From positions 1-40,980 of the forward strand of contig JANQPD010000029.1 of assembly GCA_028285465.1 (NCBI GenBank): a stretch of DNA of 40,980 bases, given 5' to 3'. The position numbers and the translations under genes are program-made. Under the pieces are notes generated by a model that saw nothing but the letters and a program-made list of their open reading frames with translations, did not search any database and was not told the DNA's origin. Source of the DNA: Owenweeksia sp. GTDB taxonomy: Bacteria; Bacteroidota; Bacteroidia; Flavobacteriales; Schleiferiaceae. Shown here one piece after another: positions 18,382 through 27,094 of this stretch; the stretch's first letter is position 1, and each line of letters opens with the position of its first letter.

Positions 18382-18424
18382 AAAGCTGCTTTGATACTAA
18401 GGTATTGAAGTAGCTTTTTTTGTT
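18382..18424 (+). terminator. Intrinsic terminator after rho
   Basis: Arms 18382-18397 and 18402-18417 pair over 16 bp with no mismatch (three G-U pairs) around a TAAG loop and are followed by a T-run. It lies 20 bp after the rho stop. Confidence 0.88.
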
Positions 18425-18454
18425 TTTACATGAATTAGGGATACACATGTGCTC

Positions 18455-18476
18455 AAAGCTTCTTTGAAGCGTTTTT
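18455..18476 (+). terminator. Second, weaker hairpin after rho
   Basis: GCTTC (18458-18462), loop TTT, GAAGC (18466-18470), then GTTTTT. A short hairpin with a T-run 30 bp past the first terminator, plausibly a backup. Confidence 0.45.
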
Positions 18477-18492
18477 GACTATTCCTTTTACC

Positions 18493-18512
18493 GGTACAAA
18501 CCTTTTTGTACC
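18493..18512. promoter_or_regulatory. Perfect palindrome upstream of FAD oxidoreductase (candidate operator)
   Basis: GGTACAAA (18493-18500), a 4-nt spacer CCTT, then TTTGTACC (18505-18512). The arms are exact inverted copies, and no long T-run follows, so it looks more like a protein-binding site than a terminator. It lies about 115 bp before the start of the oxidoreductase gene. The size is typical for a dimeric repressor or MerR-type regulator; no regulator gene is adjacent. Confidence 0.4.
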
Positions 18513-18626
18513 TGGCAAGTTTCTATCCATGCATATGCACTTTACACGGTTTTGGTATTATGTAGTATATCGTATGGCCCCAGTCTTTTGCCTTAATATT
18601 TTACCCAATAAAATGGAATCCACATT

Positions 18627-19877
18627 ATGAACGAGCAGTATGATGCCCTCATTGTTGGAGGGGGACTAGCCGGCCTCACCGCGGCCCTTCACCTGGAAGA
18701 ATATAACCTCAAGCCGTTGGTTATAGAGAAAAGCGACCGCGTAGGTGGCCGGGTCAAAACTGATGAAAAAGACGGTTTCCTTCTGGACCGTGGCTTCCAG
18801 GTTTTATTGGAGCAATACCCCGTAGCCCGGAAATACCTCAACTATGAGGCTTTGGACTTGCTAGCTTTTCGTGCCGGAGCCCTTTGTTTTAACGGCCCGA
18901 AGAAATTTACCGTACAAGACGTAAGGCGCAACCCCCTGGCCGCTGTACCCATGCTTTTTTCTCCGGTAGGAGGGTTAAGGGATAAGCTAAAGATAAACCG
19001 CCTGGTGAAAGAATTGCAGGCGGAAAGCCTTGCGGAACTTTTCGAAAAGCCGGAAATGAGCACCCTGGAAAACTTGCAAAAAAGAGGGTTTAGCAAAAAG
19101 CTTATTGCACGCTTCTTTCAGCCTTTCTTTGGGGGCATCTTTCTTGAAAAAGAGCTGAACACTTCTTCACGCATGTTTGAGTTTGTGTTTAAGCTCTTTT
19201 CCGAAGGATATACTTCTATCCCCGGAAAAGGAATGGAAGAGATTCCCAAACAGTTAAAAGCCGGGTTAAAGCACACCAAATTTATTTTCCATACGGAGGT
19301 GAAGACTGTAGAAAGCGGTAAAGTACACCTTGCAAACGGGGAAACTCTAGAAAACGAACAAATCATAATAAGCACCCCCGGCTTATTGGCACAGGAAGAA
19401 GCGCCTATGGAATGGCAAAGCACCGCCAACTATTATTTTAAAGCGCCCCACAGTCCTTTAAGCCGTAATGTGATCGCGCTAAACTATGCCAAAGACGGCC
19501 TGGTAAATAATTTTACGGTGCTTAGCGATACGGCCAAAGGCTACGCTCCTAAAGGGGAACACCTCGTGTCTGTTAGCCTGCTCACCCTGCCGGGAGAACC
19601 GGTGGAAGAAGTTAGCCGTCAGATAAAAAATGAATTGGCGCTTAGCTTTGGGACGGCTGTACAGGAATGGACTTACCTGCATAGTTACCACGTTAAAAAA
19701 GCCTTACCCGTGCTTCAAAATCTGCAATATGAAATGCCTTTCACAGAAACGCGTGTGGGTGACGGGCTTTATCTTGCCGGGGATTATTTACTCAACGGCT
19801 CGATCAACGCTGCTATGTTAAGCGGGGAGTCTGCCGCTAAAGCCCTGATCTTGAATTACCAAAATAACAAAAGCTAA
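18627..19877 (+). CDS. NAD(P)/FAD-dependent oxidoreductase (amine oxidase / phytoene desaturase-like fold)
   Basis: A 416-residue flavoprotein. The dinucleotide-binding motif is at the N-terminus (DALIVGGGLAGLTAALHLEEY), followed by the acidic IEKSDRVGGRVKTDEKDGFLLDRGFQVL segment of the amine oxidase / protoporphyrinogen oxidase / phytoene desaturase superfamily. The C-terminal FAD motif is GLYLAGDYLLNGSINAAMLSGESAAKALI. The family includes carotenoid and tetrapyrrole enzymes, but no biosynthetic neighbour here fixes the substrate. The stop overlaps the start of the 83-residue gene (TAATG), so the two are coupled. No signal peptide; probably cytosolic or membrane-peripheral. Confidence 0.88.
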   Translation: MNEQYDALIVGGGLAGLTAALHLEEYNLKPLVIEKSDRVGGRVKTDEKDGFLLDRGFQVLLEQYPVARKYLNYEALDLLAFRAGALCFNGPKKFTVQDVRRNPLAAVPMLFSPVGGLRDKLKINRLVKELQAESLAELFEKPEMSTLENLQKRGFSKKLIARFFQPFFGGIFLEKELNTSSRMFEFVFKLFSEGYTSIPGKGMEEIPKQLKAGLKHTKFIFHTEVKTVESGKVHLANGETLENEQIIISTPGLLAQEEAPMEWQSTANYYFKAPHSPLSRNVIALNYAKDGLVNNFTVLSDTAKGYAPKGEHLVSVSLLTLPGEPVEEVSRQIKNELALSFGTAVQEWTYLHSYHVKKALPVLQNLQYEMPFTETRVGDGLYLAGDYLLNGSINAAMLSGESAAKALILNYQNNKS

Positions 19878-20128
19878 TGCGCACCCTCGGTATTATCCCG
19901 CACCCCAGGTTCAGAATTGAAGTATATAGCCTGGATAAACACTTTTATGTAGAGGTAGAAGCCGGGCCTATGAAGCAGTGTTACAAATTCCACAAGGAAC
20001 AAGCAGAAAGCCTGGAGGGCGTTAAAAAAATAATGGACGCAGCCTTTTTAGAAAAAAGCTACGCCCTTTTTGAAGAAATGTATAAAAATCAACAGGCGGC
20101 CCTTACGCGTTTTGCGGACGCACCATAG
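19877..20128 (+). CDS. Small conserved hypothetical protein coupled to the FAD oxidoreductase
   Basis: An 83-residue soluble protein with no recognised family. It has beta strands at the N-terminus (FRIEVYSLDKHFYVEVEAGPMKQCYKFHKEQ) and helices after residue 43 (GVKKIMDAAFLEKSYALFEEMYKNQQAALTRF). The ATG shares bases with the TAA of the upstream oxidoreductase gene, which implies translational coupling and a linked role. The last 26 bp overlap the 3' end of the convergent thioredoxin-fold gene. Confidence 0.75.
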   Translation: MRTLGIIPHPRFRIEVYSLDKHFYVEVEAGPMKQCYKFHKEQAESLEGVKKIMDAAFLEKSYALFEEMYKNQQAALTRFADAP

Positions 20129-20705
20129 CGGCTTCAGCCACTTCTTTCTGTATTTGCGCACCCCGGTCGCGGGAGTACCAGATCTGAAGTTGTTTTTTTA
20201 CTTCGTCCATAGCCACACCATTCGCTTTTCCGTCTGTGAACAGATCCGTAGCTCCTTGTGGCCTAGGACCCCAGGTTGCCATTTCATTGAATGCTTCATC
20301 TGCAATAATAAGCTTGGGTATACCACGCCCTCCGTTGGTTAGGTATTGGTCCATAAGCGGAAGGTGTTCATCGCGAAGCAACAGCCTCAACTCTACCTGT
20401 TCGCTTTGTTCAGCCAGTTGTGCGATAACCGGCACGGCATGAGCCGCATCTCCACACCAGCCCTCAGTAAGCAAGATCCAGTGTTGTTGTTTTTCTATTC
20501 TTTGCACCTGCTCCCGCACCTGCTCATCAAGCCGCAGGTGCTTATCCCAACGGTTCATACGGGTGATGTTCAGCTCGGTATAATGCACCATGGCCTCATT
20601 TTGTACCGGCCCCGTAGCTTTTCCCTCCTGGTACAATTTATCTACCAAGGCGCGATATTCTCTATATCTCATGCCTTCTTCAAAGGCTTTCTTTAAAACA
20701 TTCAT
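20103..20705 (-). CDS. Thioredoxin-fold protein with single-cysteine WCGDA site
   Basis: 200 residues from the ATG at 20705; the open frame continues 7 codons to a TTG, which is less likely. The N-terminal third is helical and charged (KKAFEEGMRYREYRALVDKLYQEGK). The thioredoxin core holds ILLTEGWCGDAAHAVP at about 78-92, with one cysteine (Cys84) where classical thioredoxins have CxxC, and the cis-proline region NGGRGIPKLIIAD. This pattern is typical of the Thioredoxin_9-like family in Bacteroidota. Without a second active-site Cys a normal disulfide reductase role is doubtful. It is the last gene of the minus-strand run, 53 bp after the dehydrogenase gene. Confidence 0.85.
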   Translation of the reverse strand: MNVLKKAFEEGMRYREYRALVDKLYQEGKATGPVQNEAMVHYTELNITRMNRWDKHLRLDEQVREQVQRIEKQQHWILLTEGWCGDAAHAVPVIAQLAEQSEQVELRLLLRDEHLPLMDQYLTNGGRGIPKLIIADEAFNEMATWGPRPQGATDLFTDGKANGVAMDEVKKQLQIWYSRDRGAQIQKEVAEAAMVRPQNA

Positions 20706-20758
20706 AAGGTTAAAACTTTGAGGCAAAGTTCGGGCAGAAGGGCCGGTTGTATTGTCAC

Positions 20759-21658
20759 TTATGTTACACCCTTTGCAAACTGCCCCGACACCTTAGCCGC
20801 CTTGGGGCCTTCGCTATAGTCGTAAAAACCTTCCCCGGATTTTACGCCCAACCGGCCAGCCATAACCATGTTTACCAGGAGTGGACAAGGGGCATATTTG
20901 CTATCGCCCAGCCCTTCGTGCAGCACCCGCATAATAGACAGGCAAACATCCAGGCCAATAAAGTCTGCCAATTGCAGAGGGCCCATGGGGTGCGCCATTC
21001 CCAGTTTCATTATAGTGTCTATTTCTTCTACCCCCGCTACGCCCTGCCAAAACGAAATAATAGCCTCGTTGATCATAGGCATCAAAATACGATTGGCCAC
21101 AAAGCCCGGATAATCGTTGCATTCTGTGGGCACTTTTCCCAAAGCTTTACTAAGCTCCATTACATTGGCTGTGGTCACATCCGAAGTGGCGTAGCCGCGA
21201 ATGATCTCCACCAGTTTCATTACCGGTACAGGATTCATAAAATGCATGCCTATAACCTTTTCCGGTCTTTTTGTGGCAGCGCCTATCTTCGTAATGGAAA
21301 TGGACGAAGTATTTGTCGCGAGAATACAGTCTTCTGTACACAGCTCGTCCAATTGTGTAAAGAGTTTTAACTTAATATCCACATTTTCAGTCGCAGCTTC
21401 AATTACCAGTTCAGCGGCTTTCACCCCTTCTGCCAAATCAGTATAGGTAGTGATATTTGATAGGATCTCCTCCTTTTCCGGAGCCTCTATAATGCCTTTG
21501 TTTACCTGACGATCGAGGTTCTTAGCTATAGTAGCCATGCCCTTTTTAAGGCCTTCCTCATTGATGTCGACCAAAGCTACTTTGTACTGGTGTTGGGCAA
21601 AAACGTGCGCAATGCCGTTGCCCATGGTGCCCGCTCCTATTACGGTGATGTTTCTCAT
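20759..21658 (-). CDS. 3-hydroxybutyryl-CoA / 3-hydroxyacyl-CoA dehydrogenase
   Basis: An NAD(P)-dependent enzyme interconverting 3-hydroxyacyl-CoA and 3-ketoacyl-CoA in fatty acid or butanoate metabolism. The 299-residue length is that of the single-domain hbd/paaH type. The Rossmann motif VIGAGTMGNGIAHVFAQ is at residues 6-22 and the acidic ALVDINEEGL ends the second strand. The catalytic region is NTSSISITKI ... GMHFMNPVPVMKLVEII, with the active-site His in GMHFMNP, and the C-terminal dimer domain follows (DYPGFVANRILMPMINEAI, MGPLQLADFIGLDVCL). The preceding lipoprotein gene is 15 bp upstream. Chain-length preference cannot be told. Confidence 0.94.
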   Translation of the reverse strand: MRNITVIGAGTMGNGIAHVFAQHQYKVALVDINEEGLKKGMATIAKNLDRQVNKGIIEAPEKEEILSNITTYTDLAEGVKAAELVIEAATENVDIKLKLFTQLDELCTEDCILATNTSSISITKIGAATKRPEKVIGMHFMNPVPVMKLVEIIRGYATSDVTTANVMELSKALGKVPTECNDYPGFVANRILMPMINEAIISFWQGVAGVEEIDTIMKLGMAHPMGPLQLADFIGLDVCLSIMRVLHEGLGDSKYAPCPLLVNMVMAGRLGVKSGEGFYDYSEGPKAAKVSGQFAKGVT

Positions 21659-21673
21659 GGTGTTTCTGTTGTT

Positions 21674-22915
21674 TTACTCGTTGTTTACTAAGCTTTTTAT
21701 AAATAGGTCCGTATCCGTTACATACTTGTCATATACCGGGGTTCCAGGCCCCGCAAAGCCCGTATGTATTCTCACCACTTCGTGATCACGGTTCAGGTAG
21801 ATGGCCGTAGGATAACTCATAATGTGATTCAGCATAGGCAATGCTTCGCCCGCTTTGTCCTGCCGGGTGTACCCCGCCATTAATACAGGGTATTTCACTT
21901 CGAGATCGCGCTTCATCTTTTGTGCTCTTGCCAAAGCGGCTTCCTTGCTTCGCGCACGCTCAAAGGTTAAGCCTACGATTTCCAGCCCCTGCCCGTGGTA
22001 GGTTGCATACATTTGGTTTAAGAAACGTGTTTCGTCCATGCAATTGGGACACCAACTTCCCATGATCTGTACGATGACCGGCTTTCCTTTAAAGCGTTCA
22101 TCCTCAAGACTTACCGTTTGTCCCTCCGTGCTCGAAAAAGAAAAGGCCAGGCTGTCATACCCTTCTTTCAGGTATGTAAGGCTATCCGGGTTTCTCAAAA
22201 CAAAATCATCATCGCGAAAAGCCATCCAGGGCTCCATAAAACTTCGTCCGCTGTAAAAGCGCCCGGTCAGTTTTTGCCCGCCTTTTACCCGGGCTTCAAA
22301 GTAAAACAGGTGGGCCCCGTCAAAAGCACTCAGGTATAACTCCTCCCCAGAAAGTACGCCTTCCAGGTAACGATAATCTCCTGTTTCAGTCATGAAAGTG
22401 GCGGTTAACAAACTATCCTGTTGATTGAAATACGCAACGGCATCACTGCCTTCTTCCGCTGCATCCGGGCTAAAGCGTACACGCCATTTTTCGTTGATGT
22501 CGCAGCAATTGGATTCCAATGTGGGAAAACGTTCTTTGATGCCCCATTGGGCAAAAAAGGGCAGGTGATAATCTACGGCATCCGGGTTGTGAAAACTGCC
22601 CCGCATTTCGGAGGCCATGCTCATTACGGTGATGTAATTGCCAAATACAGGCATTTGTAATGTAATACTATCTCCCTGGTGTGTTATTTCGGTGACTTCA
22701 ATGCGCTCCCCGGCATTTTGAATGGTAATGGAAAAAGTAGAATCCGTGGTATGGCTAAGCTCAAAATGAAACGGCAGTTGTGTGCTGTCGTTCAAAGCGA
22801 TTTGTGCCAGCCAAAGTCCTTCTTTGGGCAGTTTGTACTCTTTGCTATGCGGCTCTTCCGTATTATTGCATGCTGTTAGAAAACCTGCTAAAAGCCAAAC
22901 AACGTATTTCTTCAT
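21674..22915 (-). CDS. TlpA-like thioredoxin-domain lipoprotein
   Basis: A 413-residue lipoprotein: the signal peptide ends in LTAC with lipid attachment at Cys16. Residues about 28-260 form a beta-rich region of unknown function, with SNCCDINEKWRVRF resembling a segment of other Bacteroidota TlpA fusions. The C-terminal domain is TlpA/ResA-like, with the redox site WCPNC at 288-292, EIVGLTFERA, and YPTAIYLNRDHEVVRIHTGFAGP including the cis-proline. It should act in the periplasm as a thiol-disulfide oxidoreductase. The neighbours are the glycosyltransferase gene 16 bp upstream and the dehydrogenase gene 15 bp downstream. Confidence 0.9.
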   Translation of the reverse strand: MKKYVVWLLAGFLTACNNTEEPHSKEYKLPKEGLWLAQIALNDSTQLPFHFELSHTTDSTFSITIQNAGERIEVTEITHQGDSITLQMPVFGNYITVMSMASEMRGSFHNPDAVDYHLPFFAQWGIKERFPTLESNCCDINEKWRVRFSPDAAEEGSDAVAYFNQQDSLLTATFMTETGDYRYLEGVLSGEELYLSAFDGAHLFYFEARVKGGQKLTGRFYSGRSFMEPWMAFRDDDFVLRNPDSLTYLKEGYDSLAFSFSSTEGQTVSLEDERFKGKPVIVQIMGSWCPNCMDETRFLNQMYATYHGQGLEIVGLTFERARSKEAALARAQKMKRDLEVKYPVLMAGYTRQDKAGEALPMLNHIMSYPTAIYLNRDHEVVRIHTGFAGPGTPVYDKYVTDTDLFIKSLVNNE

Positions 22916-22931
22916 AAGTACAAATTTGGTT

Positions 22932-24629
22932 CTATTTCTTTCCTAATATCTTAACCAGGTAAACCGGGGTAAGTGCTTCCTTGCGTGTATCCGGATTTAA
23001 GAAAGGCATAGAAAGTTGGGTAACATTAAACGTATCAAAACGCCTTACCGTGTTCAAGGTAAAATGCTGACTAAGGTCTTCAAAACCGGACTGGTAGCAA
23101 AGCATATATACCGGTCGATCCTGCTCCAGATCCCGTTCAATTTTACGATCGTTATACCCTTTTATATTCCCGCGTATGTAATACATTAAGCTAAAGCTGT
23201 AATAATCGTATCGGTGTACCTGTTCCGTGCCCAGATTCCGCATTTTTAACTCTTCCGCAATCTGGCTGCCTGCCTGGTACTCCATAAGCCTGGGATAAAA
23301 GTGGCTGTTCATGGCCAGGTTTACGGCTACCGACATCCAGGCCGAAGCGTACACCAGGTTGATCCTGGCTGCTTTGATCTGTATGAAATAAAGCAAAGAA
23401 AGACCAGCACAAATGGCTATGCAGCTGAGCCAAAAAACCGAAAAACCGGTAAATACATAGAAGTGTATGAAGCCCAGGAAAGCAAGGCTGACCAAAGCTA
23501 CCAGCAACTGTGTACATACCGAGAAGGTAAACCAGGCCTTCTTTTCGGGCGCAAAACGGCTCAACAACCACTGCGCCAACATTATAGAAGCCAGGGGATA
23601 CAGCACAAACACATAATGCGGCAATTTATAAGTACTGGTAGACAATACCAGGAAAGGAATGAGAAAACCCAGGGGAGTAAGCAATTCAGGCAATTGTTCT
23701 CCCTTTCCTGCCTTTCTGAAAATATGAAACAGCCGTTGAAAAAAAGCCGGAATAAACAAGAGCGACCAGGGAAGAAACGACCAAAGAAAGTTGTGCACGA
23801 AGAAAAACGGCCCGCTGTTGTTGCGCCACACATTTTCTCCCGTAATACGCCCGAAACTTTGGGTCCAGAAATAGAATTTAATGCCTGAAACCCCGGTTTC
23901 AACCCGGTTCCCGTCTTCACTCACAAAGGTGATCTCCTTTTCGGGTTGGGCGTCAAACTGTTGGTAAAGGCCGTACAGCATGGGGCTCAACAGCACCAGC
24001 ACTACAAGCAGCATCAAGAGGTACTCCCACCTGAAAAAATCCTTCCAGCGGCTCTTGCCGATCAACCAGCTCGCAAGGGCAATGGCTGGCACCATGAGCC
24101 CGATAGGGCCTTTTGCCAACATAGCCAGGGCAATACCCAAACTGGCACCAAAAAAGAAAAGCCAGCGCCTGGTTTGAAACCAGGCCAGCAATTGCCAGAT
24201 GCTAAATGCTACAGCACCAATAAGCATGGTGTCTGTGCGTACGTCATTGTTGATTAAAAAAAACGCCTGGCTGCAAAAGAGCACCAGGGCTGCTACACGC
24301 CCCACCCGGGCACCATACAAAAGCTTTCCGATCTTATACGTGCTGAGGAAACACAGTATGGAAAACAAAAAAGAACCGAGTTTAAAAACCCAGTCACTTA
24401 CGCCAAAAAGCTTGAAAAAAAAGGCATTTACCCAAAACATCAGCGGGGGCTTATCCAGGTAGTCATTTCCATGATGCTTGACCTGTAGATACTCCCCGGT
24501 TTCGGCCATTTCATAGCTTATACTGGCATACTGCGCGCTATCTACGTCCATAACCGTAATGCCCAGGCCCAGCAAGTACACTGATAGTGCCGCCAAGACA
24601 AGTCCGAAATAACTTATGCGTTTGCGCAT
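22932..24629 (-). CDS. GT39/ArnT-like membrane glycosyltransferase
   Basis: A 565-residue inner-membrane protein with about a dozen membrane segments. The N-terminal periplasmic loop has the acidic pair Asp28/Asp30 (VMDVDSAQYASISYEMAETGEYLQVKHHG), then DYLDKPPLMFWVNAFFFKLFG, the family motif seen in ArnT and protein mannosyltransferase relatives. These enzymes take a sugar from a polyprenyl-phosphate donor and put it on lipid A, protein or another envelope acceptor. The acceptor here is unknown. The upstream phosphosugar mutase gene ends 9 bp before it, which fits a joint role in making and transferring a sugar. Confidence 0.88.
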   Translation of the reverse strand: MRKRISYFGLVLAALSVYLLGLGITVMDVDSAQYASISYEMAETGEYLQVKHHGNDYLDKPPLMFWVNAFFFKLFGVSDWVFKLGSFLFSILCFLSTYKIGKLLYGARVGRVAALVLFCSQAFFLINNDVRTDTMLIGAVAFSIWQLLAWFQTRRWLFFFGASLGIALAMLAKGPIGLMVPAIALASWLIGKSRWKDFFRWEYLLMLLVVLVLLSPMLYGLYQQFDAQPEKEITFVSEDGNRVETGVSGIKFYFWTQSFGRITGENVWRNNSGPFFFVHNFLWSFLPWSLLFIPAFFQRLFHIFRKAGKGEQLPELLTPLGFLIPFLVLSTSTYKLPHYVFVLYPLASIMLAQWLLSRFAPEKKAWFTFSVCTQLLVALVSLAFLGFIHFYVFTGFSVFWLSCIAICAGLSLLYFIQIKAARINLVYASAWMSVAVNLAMNSHFYPRLMEYQAGSQIAEELKMRNLGTEQVHRYDYYSFSLMYYIRGNIKGYNDRKIERDLEQDRPVYMLCYQSGFEDLSQHFTLNTVRRFDTFNVTQLSMPFLNPDTRKEALTPVYLVKILGKK

Positions 24630-24638
24630 ACTCCCGTA

Positions 24639-26354
24639 TTAACTTAGGTCTGCTTTTAAGCGCTCAATGCGTGCCTCCAATGCGTCAGATACCCGGGTAA
24701 AGTCACCCGCGTCTTGCAGGGTTGCGTTTACGCTGAAATAAAACTTAATTTTCGGCTCGGTGCCGGATGGCCGGGCCGTTATTTTGCTGCCTTTATCCGT
24801 GATAAACTGGATCACGTTGCTGGCCGGAAGCGCTATTTCGCTTTCTAAGCCATTGGCCAGGTTAACGGAGGTTCGTGCTTTGTAATCATACAGTTGGATC
24901 ACTTTCTCGCCTCCCAGTACCGTTGGCGGGTTCTTTCTATAGCCCTCCATCATGCGGCTTATCTCTTCTGCCCCGCTTTTTCCCTTGCGTGTAATAGAAA
25001 CCAGGGCTTCTTTATAAAAACCGTACTTGACGTAAATATCAATCAAATACTGCATAAAAGACTTGCCTTTCGCCTTTGCGAAGGCCGCTACTTCCGCCAA
25101 CATCATACTGGAAGCAATCGCATCTTTGTCGCGTACAAAATCTCCGATCATATAGCCATAGCTTTCTTCACCACCTCCAATAAAAGTTAGATGGCCTTCC
25201 CGCTCCCGGATCAGCTCAGCGATCCATTTGAACCCCGTAAGGCAATTGGGACAAGGGACTTTGAAGGCAGCGGCTATGCGATCTATTAAGTCGGTGGTTA
25301 CAATCGTTTTGGCAATAAATTCATTCCCCGTAAGCCTTCCTTTAGCCTGGTGTTGTTCCAGTAAATAATGCAGCAAGGCCGTTGCTGCCTGGTTTCCATT
25401 CAGGAGTTCCATCCTGCCCTCCAGGTTTCGCACGGCAATGCCTACGCGGTCTGCATCCGGATCGGTACCGATAACCAGGTCTGCGTCCGTTTCTTCTGCT
25501 CTTTCCACCGCCAGGCTAAGTGCTTCGGCCTCCTCCGGGTTCGGGGAAGCTACTGTAGGGAAGTTGCCATCCGGTGTGCTTTGTTCCTCGATAATGTTGA
25601 CCTGTGTAAAACCTGCGTTGGCCAATGCCTGCGGCAAAAGCGTAATGCTGGTACCGTGTATAGGTGTAAACACAATACGCAGATTTTCCTTACCGGTATC
25701 ATTTAAGCTGAGCTTTTTCACTTCTTCGAGGTAGGCATTGTCCAGCTCTAACCCAATACTGTGGACACGCTCGGCCTTTCCTTCAAACTGCACATCACCG
25801 ATAGAAACCTTACGCACTTCTTCGATTACCGCCTTGTCGTGCGGAGGTACCAGTTGCCCGCCATCACTCCAGTATACTTTATACCCGTTGTATTCGGGCG
25901 GATTGTGGGAAGCAGTAATTACGATACCGCTGTGGCACTCCAGATGCCTGACTGCAAAAGAGAGTGCGGGGGTTGGCCGTAGATCTTCATAGAGGTATAC
26001 TTCTATTTCATTGGCGGCAAACACACGGGCTACTTCTCGTGCAAAGTATTTGCTGTTGTTGCGGCAATCATGCGCAATAGCCACTTTAACCTGCTGTGCG
26101 GGAAACTGTTGTTTCAGGTAGTTGCTCAACCCCTGGGTGGCCATCCCCAAAGTGTAGCGGTTTATGCGGTTACTGCCTGCTCCCATTATACCGCGTAGCC
26201 CGCCCGTTCCAAAGTCCAGGTCTTTATAAAAAGCATCTTGCAACGCCTCTCCTCCATTCGCTATCATTTGTTCTACCTCCTGGCGGGTGTTTGCGTCATA
26301 AGGGGCGTTTGTCCAGCTTTTTGCTTTTGCTACAACAGACGTATCTATTTCCAT
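24639..26354 (-). CDS. Phospho-sugar mutase (phosphoglucomutase/phosphomannomutase)
   Basis: Moves phosphate between C1 and C6 of a hexose, feeding glycogen, nucleotide-sugar or cell-envelope synthesis. All four signature regions of the alpha-D-phosphohexomutase family are visible in 571 residues: the phosphoserine loop TASHNPPEYNGYK (Ser149), the Mg2+ loop GTDPDADRVG, the sugar-binding GGGEESYGYMIGDFVRDKDA, and the phosphate-binding RPSGTEPKIKFYFSV. The N-terminal FGTGGLRGIMG is typical of the longer PgcA-like group. Whether glucose or mannose is preferred cannot be decided. It follows the GIN gene by 21 bp. Confidence 0.95.
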   Translation of the reverse strand: MEIDTSVVAKAKSWTNAPYDANTRQEVEQMIANGGEALQDAFYKDLDFGTGGLRGIMGAGSNRINRYTLGMATQGLSNYLKQQFPAQQVKVAIAHDCRNNSKYFAREVARVFAANEIEVYLYEDLRPTPALSFAVRHLECHSGIVITASHNPPEYNGYKVYWSDGGQLVPPHDKAVIEEVRKVSIGDVQFEGKAERVHSIGLELDNAYLEEVKKLSLNDTGKENLRIVFTPIHGTSITLLPQALANAGFTQVNIIEEQSTPDGNFPTVASPNPEEAEALSLAVERAEETDADLVIGTDPDADRVGIAVRNLEGRMELLNGNQAATALLHYLLEQHQAKGRLTGNEFIAKTIVTTDLIDRIAAAFKVPCPNCLTGFKWIAELIREREGHLTFIGGGEESYGYMIGDFVRDKDAIASSMMLAEVAAFAKAKGKSFMQYLIDIYVKYGFYKEALVSITRKGKSGAEEISRMMEGYRKNPPTVLGGEKVIQLYDYKARTSVNLANGLESEIALPASNVIQFITDKGSKITARPSGTEPKIKFYFSVNATLQDAGDFTRVSDALEARIERLKADLS

Positions 26355-26375
26355 AAAAGATGAGTGCTTTTAGGT

Positions 26376-27074
26376 TTAGAGTTGGTTTATTTCAGCCGCT
26401 CCGCTGATTTCCTGCTTTATTTCTTTTGGATTGCCGCGGTAATTTACTTCCCCGGCTCCACTTACTTCTATGCGTAGCTCATCGGTTACAAAAACATCCG
26501 CACGCCCCGCACCTGACATTTCTATGCTGGTTTTACGTGTTTCGAGATCGATCGCATTGATCTCACCAGCCCCAGAAATATCATAGTTTGCTTCGTTACT
26601 AAAGCCTACCAGTACAACCTCACTGGCGCCACTACCGTCAAAGTGTATTTTCTCACATTGCAGCTCAAGGTTTAGCTCACAGGCACCGCTTGCGTCTATT
26701 TCAAGATGCTCGGCCCGGATCACCTGGCTCCCGTTTACTACCATGGCTCCGCTTAAGTCAATTTCTCTTATTTCCCTGGCCGTAATGTAGATGTCCAGTT
26801 TATCGAAGTTCCTGAAGCTACGCTCTCCCCAGATTTTAAGGCGATCTCCCTGCACCTCGGTTTTGATATAGGGAAGAAAGTTTTCGTCGGCCTCTACCAG
26901 GAGAGCCGGGTCCGCGGCCTGTCTTAAGAAAACATTGAACTGACCGCTGATGTCAATTTCGTCAAAATCTGCCACGGCCCGCTTGTCGCGCTGCACGATG
27001 CCATTGCCGGAAAGGCTCTCTTTACAGGAAGAAAGGACGAGGCACAAAGCCAGTAAACCGAGTATTGCTCTCAT
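26376..27074 (-). CDS. GIN-domain (DUF2807) lipoprotein
   Basis: A 232-residue protein with a lipoprotein signal (LCLVLSSC, Cys17) and a right-handed beta-helix-like DUF2807 domain. The N-terminal part reads AVADFDEIDISGQFNVFLRQ, then repeated strands carry the SGA(G/S/C/M) turn: LSGAMVVNGSQ, ASGACELNLEL, GSGASEVVLVG, ISGAGEINAID, MSGAGRADVFV, VSGAGEVNYRG, ISGAAEINQL. The family is common in Bacteroidota; members may act as adhesins or cell-surface scaffolds, but the function is unproven. It is the first gene of the six-gene minus-strand run and has a clear promoter. Confidence 0.9.
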   Translation of the reverse strand: MRAILGLLALCLVLSSCKESLSGNGIVQRDKRAVADFDEIDISGQFNVFLRQAADPALLVEADENFLPYIKTEVQGDRLKIWGERSFRNFDKLDIYITAREIREIDLSGAMVVNGSQVIRAEHLEIDASGACELNLELQCEKIHFDGSGASEVVLVGFSNEANYDISGAGEINAIDLETRKTSIEMSGAGRADVFVTDELRIEVSGAGEVNYRGNPKEIKQEISGAAEINQL

Positions 27075-27094
27075 AAGTGTGAAGTTTGAGTGTT

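Noticed and set aside
20747..21370. 207-codon open frame on the plus strand
   Set aside because: It lies antisense to the 3-hydroxyacyl-CoA dehydrogenase gene, has an unnatural composition (many His, Tyr, Cys) and no domain pattern.
23301..23888. 195-codon plus-strand frame
   Set aside because: Antisense to the membrane glycosyltransferase; Lys/Gln-rich text is the complement of its hydrophobic codons.
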